Source: Nostoc sp. FACHB-110 (GTDB lineage Bacteria; Cyanobacteriota; Cyanobacteriia; Cyanobacteriales; Nostocaceae). From it: a DNA stretch of 64,000 nucleotides. The notes under the pieces were generated by a model. It did no database searches. It had not been told where the DNA came from and saw only the letters and a program-made list of their open reading frames with translations. The DNA is taken from assembly GCF_014697425.1 (NCBI RefSeq), contig NZ_JACJRU010000028.1:1-64000 (forward strand), written 5' to 3'. Positions 18,364 through 27,285 of this stretch are shown here, piece after piece (the first letter of the stretch is position 1; every line of letters starts with the position of its first letter). Position numbers and translations under genes: made by a program.

Positions 18364-19428
18364 ATGCCAAAAATTCGGGTACTAGTTGTGGATGACGCGG
18401 TAATCGTTCGCAGCCGCGTCAGTAAAATTTTATCGAGTGATCCGCAGCTAGAGGTTGTAGGAGTTGCTGCCAATGGGCGCATTGCCTTGGCGAAGATTCC
18501 GCAAGTCAATCCTGATGTTGTGATTCTGGATGTGGAAATGCCAGAAATGAATGGCTTAGAAACTTTAGCCAGCCTCCGCCAAATTTACCCACACTTGCCA
18601 GTCATCATGTTTAGTACCTCTACGCAAGATGGTGCAAGTGCTACTCTTGAAGCTCTCTCTTTAGGTGCTTCAGATTATGCTACTAAACCCAGTAACCTAG
18701 GAAGTGTGGAGGCAGCCAACCAACATATCCGCGAGGAGTTGATTCCTAAAATCAAGCTATTCGGTCAAGAAATTCCGGTATTTTCAGCCGCTTTAGCAAC
18801 TAATCCCATCGTTGTACCAATTTCTGCAAAAACGCCACGAGTGGATGTTGTTGCTATTGGAGTTTCTACTGGTGGCCCCAATGCCTTAACTACGCTGCTT
18901 AGTGCTTTACCAGCAGATTTTCCGGTTCCTATCTTGATTGTCCAACATATGCCGCCGATGTTTACCCAGCTTTTGGCTGAAAGATTATCTTCTAAGTGTC
19001 AAATTCCCGTAGCCGAGGCGGTTCCTGGAGTGGTGTTAAAACCCGGTCAAGCTTGGATTGCACCAGGAGATTTTCATCTGATTGTTGAGCGTGATGCAGA
19101 TGCAGTGCGGTTGGCTATTCATCAAGCACCCCCAGAGAATTCTTGTCGCCCTTCAGTAGATGTATTGTTGCGTTCGGTGGCTCAGGTGTATGGTGCAGCT
19201 GCGATCGCTGTTATTCTCACAGGTATGGGACAAGATGGTTTGCATGGCTGTCAATTTATCCGTGAGGCAGGCGGACAAGTATTGGCACAAGACCAAGCCA
19301 GTAGCGTTGTCTGGGGAATGCCGGGTTTTGTTGTCAATGCAGGCCTAGCAAATCAGATTGTTCCCCTGGAGCAAATGGCAAGTGTAATTATGCAGCGCAT
19401 CTGTTTTGACAAAAGGTCAGGTCTGTAA
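18364..19428 (+). CDS. cheB: Chemotaxis response regulator / receptor methylesterase CheB
   Basis: The 354-residue protein has an N-terminal receiver (about 1-125; D10-D11, phospho-acceptor D56 in VVILDVEMPEMNG, lysine in YATKPS) and a C-terminal methylesterase domain (about 155-350). The catalytic triad is visible as Ser in GVSTGGPN, His in IVQHMPPMFT and Asp in LTGMGQDG. It removes methyl groups from, or deamidates, receptor glutamates when phosphorylated by CheA. The stop codon overlaps the cheR start (TAATG), so the two are translationally coupled. Confidence 0.95.
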   Translation: MPKIRVLVVDDAVIVRSRVSKILSSDPQLEVVGVAANGRIALAKIPQVNPDVVILDVEMPEMNGLETLASLRQIYPHLPVIMFSTSTQDGASATLEALSLGASDYATKPSNLGSVEAANQHIREELIPKIKLFGQEIPVFSAALATNPIVVPISAKTPRVDVVAIGVSTGGPNALTTLLSALPADFPVPILIVQHMPPMFTQLLAERLSSKCQIPVAEAVPGVVLKPGQAWIAPGDFHLIVERDADAVRLAIHQAPPENSCRPSVDVLLRSVAQVYGAAAIAVILTGMGQDGLHGCQFIREAGGQVLAQDQASSVVWGMPGFVVNAGLANQIVPLEQMASVIMQRICFDKRSGL

Positions 19429-20279
19429 TGAAGCAGACGAAAATTATCACTCAGCTGGATTTTGAATATCTGCGGCAATTAGTTCAACAACATTCGGCAG
19501 TAGTGTTAGATGCTGATAAAACTTATCTAGCCGAGTTATATTTACAACCAATTGCTGAATCTGCTGGGTTCGCTTCCATTACCGAGTTAGTGACTTATCT
19601 GCGCCATCAACCATTGAGTAATCTGCATATTCAAGCAATTGAAGCGTTGGTGACTAATGAAACATCATTTTTCCGCGATACTTACCCTTTTGAAGCTTTA
19701 AAACAGTTTGTGCTGCCTGATTTGCTAAAAAAAAGGAGAATTGAGCGATCGCTTAACATTTGGTGTGCTGCTTGCTCTAGTGGTCAAGAACCTTACAGCA
19801 TCGCTATGTTAATTCGAGAATATTATCCCATACTCAGTAACTGGTCTCTACAAATCATAGCCAGCGACTTTTCTAATAAAGTATTAGCTCGCGCTAGTCA
19901 AGGTTGCTATAACCAACTCGAAATCAAGCGCGGGCTAACTAAAAATCTCCGAGAAAAATACTTTCAAAAACAAGAAAATGAATGGCAAATTAATCACGAA
20001 GTCCGTCAAATGATTGACTTTCGTCAAATCAATTTGCTTCATACTTGGTCATCTCTACCTCAGTTTGACATTATTCTTTTACGCAATGTTTTAATTTACT
20101 TTGACATTCCGACGAAAAAAGCCTTACTCAAAAAAGCGCAACAACAACTTAATTCAGATGGCTACTTATTTCTTGGTAGTGGTGAAACAACTCTCAACTT
20201 AGATGAATCCTTTGAGCGAATCCAGTTTAACAAAAGTATTTGCTATCGCTTGCATAACAGGTATAATAAATACCCCTAA
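19428..20279 (+). CDS. cheR: Chemotaxis receptor methyltransferase CheR
   Basis: The 283-residue protein has an all-helical N-terminal CheR domain (about 8-75, with ALVTNETSFFRD) and a SAM-dependent methyltransferase domain (about 80-280). The SAM site is visible in NIWCAACSSGQEPYSIAM, and ILLRNVLIYFD is a conserved CheR motif. It methylates receptor glutamates and opposes CheB. It is the last gene of the operon; after it come 182 bp of spacer before a Ser/Thr kinase. Confidence 0.95.
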   Translation: MKQTKIITQLDFEYLRQLVQQHSAVVLDADKTYLAELYLQPIAESAGFASITELVTYLRHQPLSNLHIQAIEALVTNETSFFRDTYPFEALKQFVLPDLLKKRRIERSLNIWCAACSSGQEPYSIAMLIREYYPILSNWSLQIIASDFSNKVLARASQGCYNQLEIKRGLTKNLREKYFQKQENEWQINHEVRQMIDFRQINLLHTWSSLPQFDIILLRNVLIYFDIPTKKALLKKAQQQLNSDGYLFLGSGETTLNLDESFERIQFNKSICYRLHNRYNKYP

Positions 20280-20461
20280 GCAAAAATGGCTATCAGGGTT
20301 TATCAGTAATCAAATTAATTCATTTTTTTTAGTAAAAATACGTAAAAATTAACAAGCCTGGATAAAGTAAATAAAAGCTATGGTGATTTATTTTCAAGAC
20401 TTCCGGAAACAACTTAGTCACGTCCGAAATCTAATATAAGGACTTACTAAGTAACCAGCTT

Positions 20462-22219
20462 ATGAGCCACTACATGATCGGTAAAGTACTACAATCGCGG
20501 TACCAAATCGTTGACAGTCTGGGTGCAGGGGTATTTGGACAGACGTATACTGCCATAGACATAAACTACCCAGAAAATCCTAGATGTGTTATTAAACAGC
20601 TAAAAGTTAGCAGTTCGCCAGCTAGTCATATAAGCACATTAAGGTTACATTTTCTTACAGAAACCGAAACTCTCAAACGTCTGGGTAGCCATCACCAAAT
20701 TCCCAAACTCATCGCCTGTTTTGAAGAACATGAGCGGCTCTATCTGGTGCAAGAGTTTGTCGAAGGGCATGATTTGACAGCAGAACTGCCAATTAATCAA
20801 CAATGGGGCTGTCTGTGGACAGAAAGCGAAGTTGTAGATTTTTTAGAGGATGTTTTAGAGATTTTAAACTTTGTGCATTCTCATGGTGTAATTCATTGTG
20901 ATATTAAACCAGAAAATTTAATTAGACGCAGAACTGATGGCAAATTAGTGTTAATTGATTTTGGTTCTATCCAGTCAGTTAATTTTGGCATTGATGCAGA
21001 ATTTCCGATAGATTGGATTCCGGTAACGTCTTTAGGTTACATTCCACCAGAGCAATTTATTGGTCAAACAAGACCAAATAGTGATATTTATGCTTTGGGG
21101 ATGATTGCAATTCAAGCACTAACAGGTTTAGAACCATTACAATTCAAAGTCGATACTTTCACAAATGAAATTATTTGGCGGACTCCAGACACTCCAGTTA
21201 ATGATTATTTAGCTGCGATTCTGAGCCGGATGATCCGTTATGATTTTCAAGAACGCTTTCAATCTGCGCTGGAAGTGTTGCGTGTCATCAAACACATGAA
21301 AGGCGAAACTCTACCAGAAATTTCGTCCACACAAGATAATGCTCCATTGGTAGCAGAAAGTCCCAGTGATGATGTAGTGCCAGAGTCTAATTGTGAAAAA
21401 TTATCGCCGCTACTGACAACTATGAAAGTAGGGCTAGCGGCTAATTCTTTATTGATGGGATTTGGTGTTTATTCTTTAGTGAGTAATTCACCAGCTTACT
21501 CCGAAAACGAAACATTATATAGAGCGACAAAAAATTATCAAGCTGGAGATTTACAAGGTGCGATCGCCCTTGCTAAAACTATACCATCCTACAGCAATGT
21601 TTACCCAGAAGTGCAAGCCACCATTGAAGAATGGCAACAACAATGGTTAGAAGCTGCGGAAAAATATTTATTAGCAGAAGAAGCTTTAAATGAGAGTAGA
21701 TGGTCAGATGTGATGAAGACAGCTGCCCAAGTACCAGATATTTTATATTGGCAATCGAAAACCAATCAATTAGTTGAGCAAGCACGAGTTCATATCGAAA
21801 CTCAAACCCAAAGTTTATTGGCCAAAGCCTACGAAAGAGCCGAAGCCAGAGATTTTTCAACTGCATTAAATTACCTGCGCCAAATTCCTGAAGAAAGCTC
21901 GGCTGGTACTTTAGTGCAAAAGAAATTAGCTGAATATAGTCAAAAACGGCAAATTAGAGCAGCTTACTTTTTACAAAACGCTTATAAAAAAGCAGCCTTT
22001 GGTGATTTTGATGGTGCTGTTAAGTTTCTGCGCCAAATCCCCAAAGATACCACAGTTTATGCTCAAGCCCAAACCAAACTGCAAGAATACACTCAAAAGC
22101 AACGCTGGCAAACTCAAAGTCAGAATTTGGCTTTAAGTGTGGTATCTCCTAAACAAAACTCCAGTAGATTGATCAATTCTAATTTTGAAACTCAACTACA
22201 AGAAGTGAATATTCGCTAG
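20462..22219 (+). CDS. Membrane-anchored Ser/Thr protein kinase with extracytoplasmic helical repeats
   Basis: Residues about 12-275 are a Hanks-type kinase: glycine loop LGAGVFGQTY, lysine in CVIKQLK, catalytic loop VIHCDIKPEN and DFG in LIDFGSIQS. The residue before the catalytic Asp is Cys rather than Arg, so this is a non-RD kinase. One hydrophobic segment at about 322-340 (VGLAANSLLMGFGVYSLV) probably crosses the membrane. The C-terminal part contains repeated helical units with recurring phrases such as FSTALNYLRQIP and FDGAVKFLRQIP, about 70 residues apart. The layout kinase, membrane helix, repeats is common in cyanobacteria. Substrates are unknown. Confidence 0.9.
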   Translation: MSHYMIGKVLQSRYQIVDSLGAGVFGQTYTAIDINYPENPRCVIKQLKVSSSPASHISTLRLHFLTETETLKRLGSHHQIPKLIACFEEHERLYLVQEFVEGHDLTAELPINQQWGCLWTESEVVDFLEDVLEILNFVHSHGVIHCDIKPENLIRRRTDGKLVLIDFGSIQSVNFGIDAEFPIDWIPVTSLGYIPPEQFIGQTRPNSDIYALGMIAIQALTGLEPLQFKVDTFTNEIIWRTPDTPVNDYLAAILSRMIRYDFQERFQSALEVLRVIKHMKGETLPEISSTQDNAPLVAESPSDDVVPESNCEKLSPLLTTMKVGLAANSLLMGFGVYSLVSNSPAYSENETLYRATKNYQAGDLQGAIALAKTIPSYSNVYPEVQATIEEWQQQWLEAAEKYLLAEEALNESRWSDVMKTAAQVPDILYWQSKTNQLVEQARVHIETQTQSLLAKAYERAEARDFSTALNYLRQIPEESSAGTLVQKKLAEYSQKRQIRAAYFLQNAYKKAAFGDFDGAVKFLRQIPKDTTVYAQAQTKLQEYTQKQRWQTQSQNLALSVVSPKQNSSRLINSNFETQLQEVNIR

Positions 22220-22417
22220 TACATTCAGAAAAATTCCAGCCTAGTTACTACTAAGTAGGTCGGATGAAATAAATATTGTTGTGATACTGTAGTAGAAATC
22301 TCAACTTTTAGCTCAAAGCTTGCCTTTTTTATCAGGCATTATTATTAATCTTAAGCTATGAGAATGAATTATATTCCAATACAGTTCAGATAAGATAATT
22401 AGCCTAAACATAACCTT

Positions 22418-22448
22418 TGTAGAGACGTTGCATCGCAACGTCTCTACA
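22418..22448. repeat. Hairpin repeat, GTAGAGACGTTG type
   Basis: Arms of 14 bases (TGTAGAGACGTTGC and its complement) surround a 3-base loop. A slightly diverged copy lies at 35454-35481, so this is a dispersed palindromic repeat rather than a gene-specific structure. Confidence 0.85.
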
Positions 22449-22523
22449 GATTTGGATACATCACGACTAACCTTAACCCAAGCGTATTGAATTATAGCCT
22501 GAAACTATTGTCCCGTTGAGTTC

Positions 22524-22864
22524 AGGACTTACGTATGAAAACGGAAAAATCAAGGGTTTGGAGAAGGGTATAAGGGTGTAGGCAATACAGTTCAGTTAAG
22601 CAGAAAAGCAGAATAGTAGTAGAAAAGTAGGTTGGGTGGAGCGATAGCGTAACCCAACAAAGTTTTGAGGATGTTGGGTTTCGTTCCTCAAACGCCAGTT
22701 GCTTCATATCGGGGAACCCGCCCAACGCACTGGCTCCCCAACCTACACCAGAATTGGTTTTTAGTCTTAACCCAACCGTATTGAGGGTGTAGGGGTTATC
22801 CACAAACCTTACACCCGACACCCATTAACCCAGCCTCCACAGCCAATCTTTGTGCGTAAGTCCT
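22524..22864. mobile_element. MITE-like element with AGGACTTACG terminal inverted repeats
   Basis: The element is bounded by AGGACTTACG (22524-22533) and CGTAAGTCCT (22855-22864). It has no coding capacity. Inside are GGGTGTAGG-type short repeats, a GTTGGGT...ACCCAAC segment and a 25-base core (22709-22733) that recurs inverted at 41995-42019. A 118-bp element with the same ends is at 26944-27061. It may be mobilised in trans by a transposase elsewhere in the genome. Confidence 0.6.
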
Positions 22865-23174
22865 AGAGTTGTTTTACGACTTGAAGGAACAAGTCAGAAG
22901 GTTAATAAAGCAAATGTAACTAGTCGTTAATATTTGATAGTAATTTGGGCAAAATGATCTCAGGCTCTTTCCATGACAGTAGATTTGGCTAAAGTATCTA
23001 ACAATAACTTCTTCGCCAGCAAATTCATAGATATGAGCAAATTTACTCACACAAAATCGCTGCATAAATATCACATTTTCAAGTTACTTTACTCTGCTCA
23101 TAGACAACTCAATTCACTGTATTGAGCCATATACTGCTTTCTCAACATCTAAAACTAAAAAATAGTGAATCAGT

Positions 23175-24620
23175 ATGTCTATTGAAGAGTTAAATCAAGA
23201 GTTAACTAGCCTACGCCAATGCCTTCAGCAACTAAAAACAGATAATGCTGAACTACGTCAGACAGTTCTAGAATATACTAATCAATTACAGCAACACAAC
23301 CGCGAACGGCAAGCTGCACTGTATGAGCGCCAACTAATAGAAGAACAACTGCAAACTGCTCAACAGTTTCTGCATTCTGTGATTCAAACAATGCCGATAG
23401 CAGTTTTTGTAAAAGATGCGACTGATTTGCGAATTGTTTTATGTAATCGAGCCGCAGAAAAGTTAGCTGGTGTAAGTGCTGATGAAATTTTAGGCAAGAA
23501 TGACTACGACCTATTTCCTAAAGAAGAAGCCGATTTTTTTACCCAGCGAGATCACCAAGCACTTAATAGCAAAACATTGTTAGAAATTCCTGAAGAAGTA
23601 ATTCGGACAAAAAGCGGCGAAACCCGTATTTTACAGATTAAAAAAGTTCCGATTCTTGATTCTCAAGGTCAGCCTAAATATTTACTAGTGGTTCGAGAAG
23701 ACATTACAGAAAATAAACAAGCCGAAGCTCAACTTAAACAGCAAGCCATAGAACTAGAACAAACACTCAAAGAATTACAAAGTACTCAAGCTCAACTTAT
23801 CCAAAGCGAGAAAATGTCTTCTCTGGGTCAATTAGTTGCTGGAGTCGCCCATGAAATTAATAATCCAGTTAATTTTATTTACGGCAATTTAACTTACGCT
23901 AACAAATATATCCAAGAACTACTAACTCTACTTCATCTTTACCGCAGAAACTATCCTCATCCTACACCGGAAATTCAAACGACAATTCAAGAGATGGATT
24001 TGGATTTTTTAGTCGAAGATTTGCCACAATTATTCTGTTCCATGAAAATCGGTGCTGAACGTATCCAGCAAATTGTACTTTCTCTTCGTACCTTTTCGCG
24101 GCTGGATGAAGCCGAGTTAAAAACAGCAGATATCCATCAAGGTATTGATAGTGCTTTGATGATTTTAGAACACCGATTGAAAGCAAAGGAAAATATTCCG
24201 CCAATTCAAGTAATTAAAGATTATGGCAAATTACCTTTAGTTGAATGCTATGCTGGACAGCTAAATCAAGTATTTATGAACATTTTGACTAATGCGGTTG
24301 ATGCTTTAGAGGATTCATTAATTCTAGGTAAACTTTCACATCACCAACCACAAATTTGCATTTATACTCAACAATTGAATGCTCAACAAATTGTTATTCG
24401 GATCATTGATAATGGCCCTGGTATTCCCAAACCAATTAGACAGAAGTTATTTGATCCTTTTTTTACTACCAAAGATGTGGGGAAAGGTACTGGTTTAGGT
24501 TTATCGATTAGCTATCAAATTATTACCGAGCAGCATGGTGGTTCTTTAGAGTGTGTTTCTTCTGCTGAAGGGGGCGCAGAATTTATGATTACAATTCCTG
24601 TTACACAGCCCAAACTGTAA
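23175..24620 (+). CDS. PAS-domain histidine kinase
   Basis: The 481-residue protein starts with a coiled coil (about 1-55), then a PAS domain (about 58-182; VFVKDATDLRIVLCN and a DITENK motif at its end), a second coiled coil, HisKA (about 212-320) with the acceptor histidine in GVAHEINNPVNF, and HATPase (about 350-478; DNGPGIP, GKGTGLGLSIS). The HisKA region contains an insertion of about 40 residues between the two helices, shared with the kinase at 30431-31822, with which it also shares FSRLDEAE. There is no membrane segment and no receiver, so it needs a separate response regulator. Confidence 0.92.
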   Translation: MSIEELNQELTSLRQCLQQLKTDNAELRQTVLEYTNQLQQHNRERQAALYERQLIEEQLQTAQQFLHSVIQTMPIAVFVKDATDLRIVLCNRAAEKLAGVSADEILGKNDYDLFPKEEADFFTQRDHQALNSKTLLEIPEEVIRTKSGETRILQIKKVPILDSQGQPKYLLVVREDITENKQAEAQLKQQAIELEQTLKELQSTQAQLIQSEKMSSLGQLVAGVAHEINNPVNFIYGNLTYANKYIQELLTLLHLYRRNYPHPTPEIQTTIQEMDLDFLVEDLPQLFCSMKIGAERIQQIVLSLRTFSRLDEAELKTADIHQGIDSALMILEHRLKAKENIPPIQVIKDYGKLPLVECYAGQLNQVFMNILTNAVDALEDSLILGKLSHHQPQICIYTQQLNAQQIVIRIIDNGPGIPKPIRQKLFDPFFTTKDVGKGTGLGLSISYQIITEQHGGSLECVSSAEGGAEFMITIPVTQPKL

Positions 24621-24674
24621 TCAGGAATTTAGTCTTAATGACTTTGAGTACTGCCATAAATCTAGTTTCAGTTT

Positions 24675-26795
24675 TCAACGTTGACCTTGATTATTTTTGG
24701 GATTTGGGATGATTGGTACAATTATCGGCTTTGGTTTTTCTGCTTGTAATTGCCTTTCGGCTTGGTTACGCCCATCGATGGCTTGTTGATAATCTGATTT
24801 ATATTTTAGAGCTTGATTATAAGATGCGATCGCCTCTTGATATCGCTTTAAATTTAACAAAGCATTGCCTCTGCTATACCAGCTTTCGTAATGGTCTGGT
24901 TGATAACGTACTGCCCGATTATAAGATGCGATCGCGTCTGCGTATTGCTGCAAATTGTATTGAGAATTGCCTAAGCTATACCACAGTTGATAATCGTTGC
25001 GTTTAATAGTTGCGGCTTTATTATAAGCTGTGATGGCGTTATCGTAGCGTTGTATTTGATGATATGCCCAACCCATATTATACCATGCTTGATAGTTACT
25101 ATTATCATTTTTAATAACTTGATTAAATGATTCTATGGCTTCAGGATAACGGCGTAAAGTAATCAAGATATTACCTCTAGATAACCAAGCTAGAGAATAA
25201 TTTGGTTGATATTGTACCGCTTTATCATAAGCTGTAAAAGCATCATCATAGCGGTTCAAATTTACTAGAGAGTTGCCGCGATTGTACCAAGCTTGATAGT
25301 AGTCAGATTTAATTTCTAGAGCTTTATCGTAAGCTGCGATCGCCTCATCGTAATTTTTTAAATTTTGCCAAGCCAAGCCCTTACTATACCAAGCTTCCAC
25401 ATAATCTGATTTAAGTTCTATGGCTTGATTATAGGCTTTGATAGCATTATCATATTGCTTTAACTGGCTGAAAACTTCGCCTTTGGCATTCCAAACTTCT
25501 GGGTAATCATCGTGTAGTTGTAACGCTTTATCAAAAGCTGCGATCGCTTCAGGATATCGCTGTAATTTTTGTAAAACAAAACCTCTACCACTCCAAGCTT
25601 CTACATAGTCTGGCTGAAGTTGAATCGCTTTTTCATAAGCTGCTAATGCTGCTGTATATTGCTGTAATTTAAATAGAGTTTTACCTTGTCCGTTCCAGCC
25701 TTGAGCATAATCTGGTCTAATTTCGACTGCTTGTTTATAGGCAGATAACGCATCTTGATAACGTTGCAATTCAAATAGCGTATTTCCCTGCTTTGATAAT
25801 TCTGTGGCATTATTGGCATTGATATTATTGATCACAAGTAAAGATGCTACTCCAGCTAATCCTGAAAAAAATAATATCAATAACAATTTAATCAATAAAC
25901 CTTTTTTAGGTTTTCTAACTTGGTGCTTTGGAGTAAATAATCCAGGGGAGATAGCTATAGTTTGAGATGGTGGTTGATTTAAACTTTTAATTGCTTGTAA
26001 TGCTGCGGTGGCTGAAGCATAACGTTGGCGAAAATCATAACACACCATTTTATTTAAAAGTCTGGCAAATTCTGGCGTAATTTGGGCTTGATTTTCCCAA
26101 ATAATTTCATTAGTTTCGCTATCTTTGGCTAATTGCTCCGGTGATATCCCGGTTAAAGCTTGAATGCCAATTATCCCGACTGCATAGATATCGCTGCTAA
26201 ATTTTGGTGTACCATGAGCTTGTTCGCTGGGGATATATCCAGGTGTACCAATAGCAACGGTAGATTTAGTTTGTCCTTCGGGAGTAATCACTTGGGTAGT
26301 GATTTGTTTGACTGCACCAAAATCTATTAAGATTAACTTGTTATCTGCGTCCCGTCTGAGTAAATTACGCGGGTTAACATCGCGGTGAATGACGTTTTGT
26401 TGGTGAACAAACTCTAGAATCTCTAAAATTTCTTGTAACAGAGATATTACTTGTTGTTCACTCAATGTTTTTCCTAACACTAACTCTTTACTCAAGTCAT
26501 GGCCAGGAATAAATTCTTGCACGAGATAAAATTCAGCCTTCTCTTCAAAATAAGCTAACAGTTGCGGAATGCGATCGTGAGTACCTAATTTATAAAGTAC
26601 TTGCGCTTCTGTTTCAAATAAACGCCTGGCTATTTCTAAAGTTGCTGTATCGCTTGCTTGGGGTTTGAGTTGCTTGACGACACATTGCGGCGTTCCTGGC
26701 AATTGAGTGTCATAAGCAACAAAAGTCTCGCCAAATCCTCCTCCTCCCAAGTTGCTGATAATTTTGTATCTTCCAACAAGCGTGTTTCCCAGCAT
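24675..26795 (-). CDS. Ser/Thr protein kinase with membrane helix and ten TPRs
   Basis: Residues about 10-275 are a kinase domain: glycine loop LGGGGFGETFVA, lysine in CVVKQLKP, catalytic loop VIHRDVNPRNLL, DFG in LIDFGAVKQ. A hydrophobic segment at about 303-325 (LLIKLLLILFFSGLAGVA) probably spans the membrane. Then ten TPR units of 34 residues run from about 335 to 680, each of the form AWYNRG...YDEAIAAYDKAL. The C-terminus is proline- and lysine-rich. It is a typical cyanobacterial Pkn with TPRs. The repeats probably lie outside the cytoplasm and bind protein partners. It converges with the PAS kinase upstream, whose stop is 54 bp away. Confidence 0.93.
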   Translation of the reverse strand: MLGNTLVGRYKIISNLGGGGFGETFVAYDTQLPGTPQCVVKQLKPQASDTATLEIARRLFETEAQVLYKLGTHDRIPQLLAYFEEKAEFYLVQEFIPGHDLSKELVLGKTLSEQQVISLLQEILEILEFVHQQNVIHRDVNPRNLLRRDADNKLILIDFGAVKQITTQVITPEGQTKSTVAIGTPGYIPSEQAHGTPKFSSDIYAVGIIGIQALTGISPEQLAKDSETNEIIWENQAQITPEFARLLNKMVCYDFRQRYASATAALQAIKSLNQPPSQTIAISPGLFTPKHQVRKPKKGLLIKLLLILFFSGLAGVASLLVINNINANNATELSKQGNTLFELQRYQDALSAYKQAVEIRPDYAQGWNGQGKTLFKLQQYTAALAAYEKAIQLQPDYVEAWSGRGFVLQKLQRYPEAIAAFDKALQLHDDYPEVWNAKGEVFSQLKQYDNAIKAYNQAIELKSDYVEAWYSKGLAWQNLKNYDEAIAAYDKALEIKSDYYQAWYNRGNSLVNLNRYDDAFTAYDKAVQYQPNYSLAWLSRGNILITLRRYPEAIESFNQVIKNDNSNYQAWYNMGWAYHQIQRYDNAITAYNKAATIKRNDYQLWYSLGNSQYNLQQYADAIASYNRAVRYQPDHYESWYSRGNALLNLKRYQEAIASYNQALKYKSDYQQAIDGRNQAERQLQAEKPKPIIVPIIPNPKNNQGQR

Positions 26796-26943
26796 CTCGT
26801 TTGCCTAGTTAAATGCAATCTGTTTCCAATCTTGCCACAGAGATTAGGGAGGCAGGGGTGTAGGGGTGTAAGGGTGTAGGTTTTTTAAGTCTCCAAAAAC
26901 ATTGATTTCGGGTGTAAGGTCACTAAGAAAAATTGAAACCTAT

Positions 26944-27061
26944 AGGACTTACGCAAAATATCTCTCAAACTCTCATTTCTCCGTGAACTCTGCGCCTCTG
27001 TGGTAGCCTGCGGCAAGCCGCTATCGCGTCTACGATTTTCCGTAGCTTGTGCGTAAGTCCT
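26944..27061. mobile_element. MITE-like element with AGGACTTACGCA ends (118 bp)
   Basis: The ends AGGACTTACGCA (26944-26955) and TGCGTAAGTCCT (27050-27061) are perfect 12-base inverted repeats. The interior has no gene. The ends match those of the larger element at 22524-22864. GTGTAGGGG-type short repeats flank it on both sides (26847-26880 and 27070-27170). Confidence 0.6.
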
Positions 27062-27285
27062 GACCTAGTCTGGGCAGGGTGTAGGGGGTAGTGTTGAAGA
27101 CTATTAAACTTTAGTTGCTCAAGGAGTTCCACATCTTCTTGATTCCCCACCCCCTTACACCCCTATACCCACTTTTCTCAACTATCCCTTGAACGTAATT
27201 CCAATTTGAGTATTCTTTTCTTCACAAAAAGTCACAATTGGGTAGAATTGGTAAAAGTAATCTCTGCCCTTGTGTCAGTAAATCC

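Larger units (their letters stand above)
22220..23174. other. Non-coding region of 955 bp with repeats
   Basis: No protein gene is supported. The region holds a perfect hairpin repeat (22418-22448) and a 341-bp element with inverted ends (22524-22864). The rest, 22865-23174, is probably the promoter region of the PAS kinase downstream; I cannot place a promoter precisely. Confidence 0.55.

Noticed and set aside
22522..22821. A 99-codon minus-strand frame
   Set aside because: It is contained in the AGGACTTACG element and reads through short repeats; no protein character.
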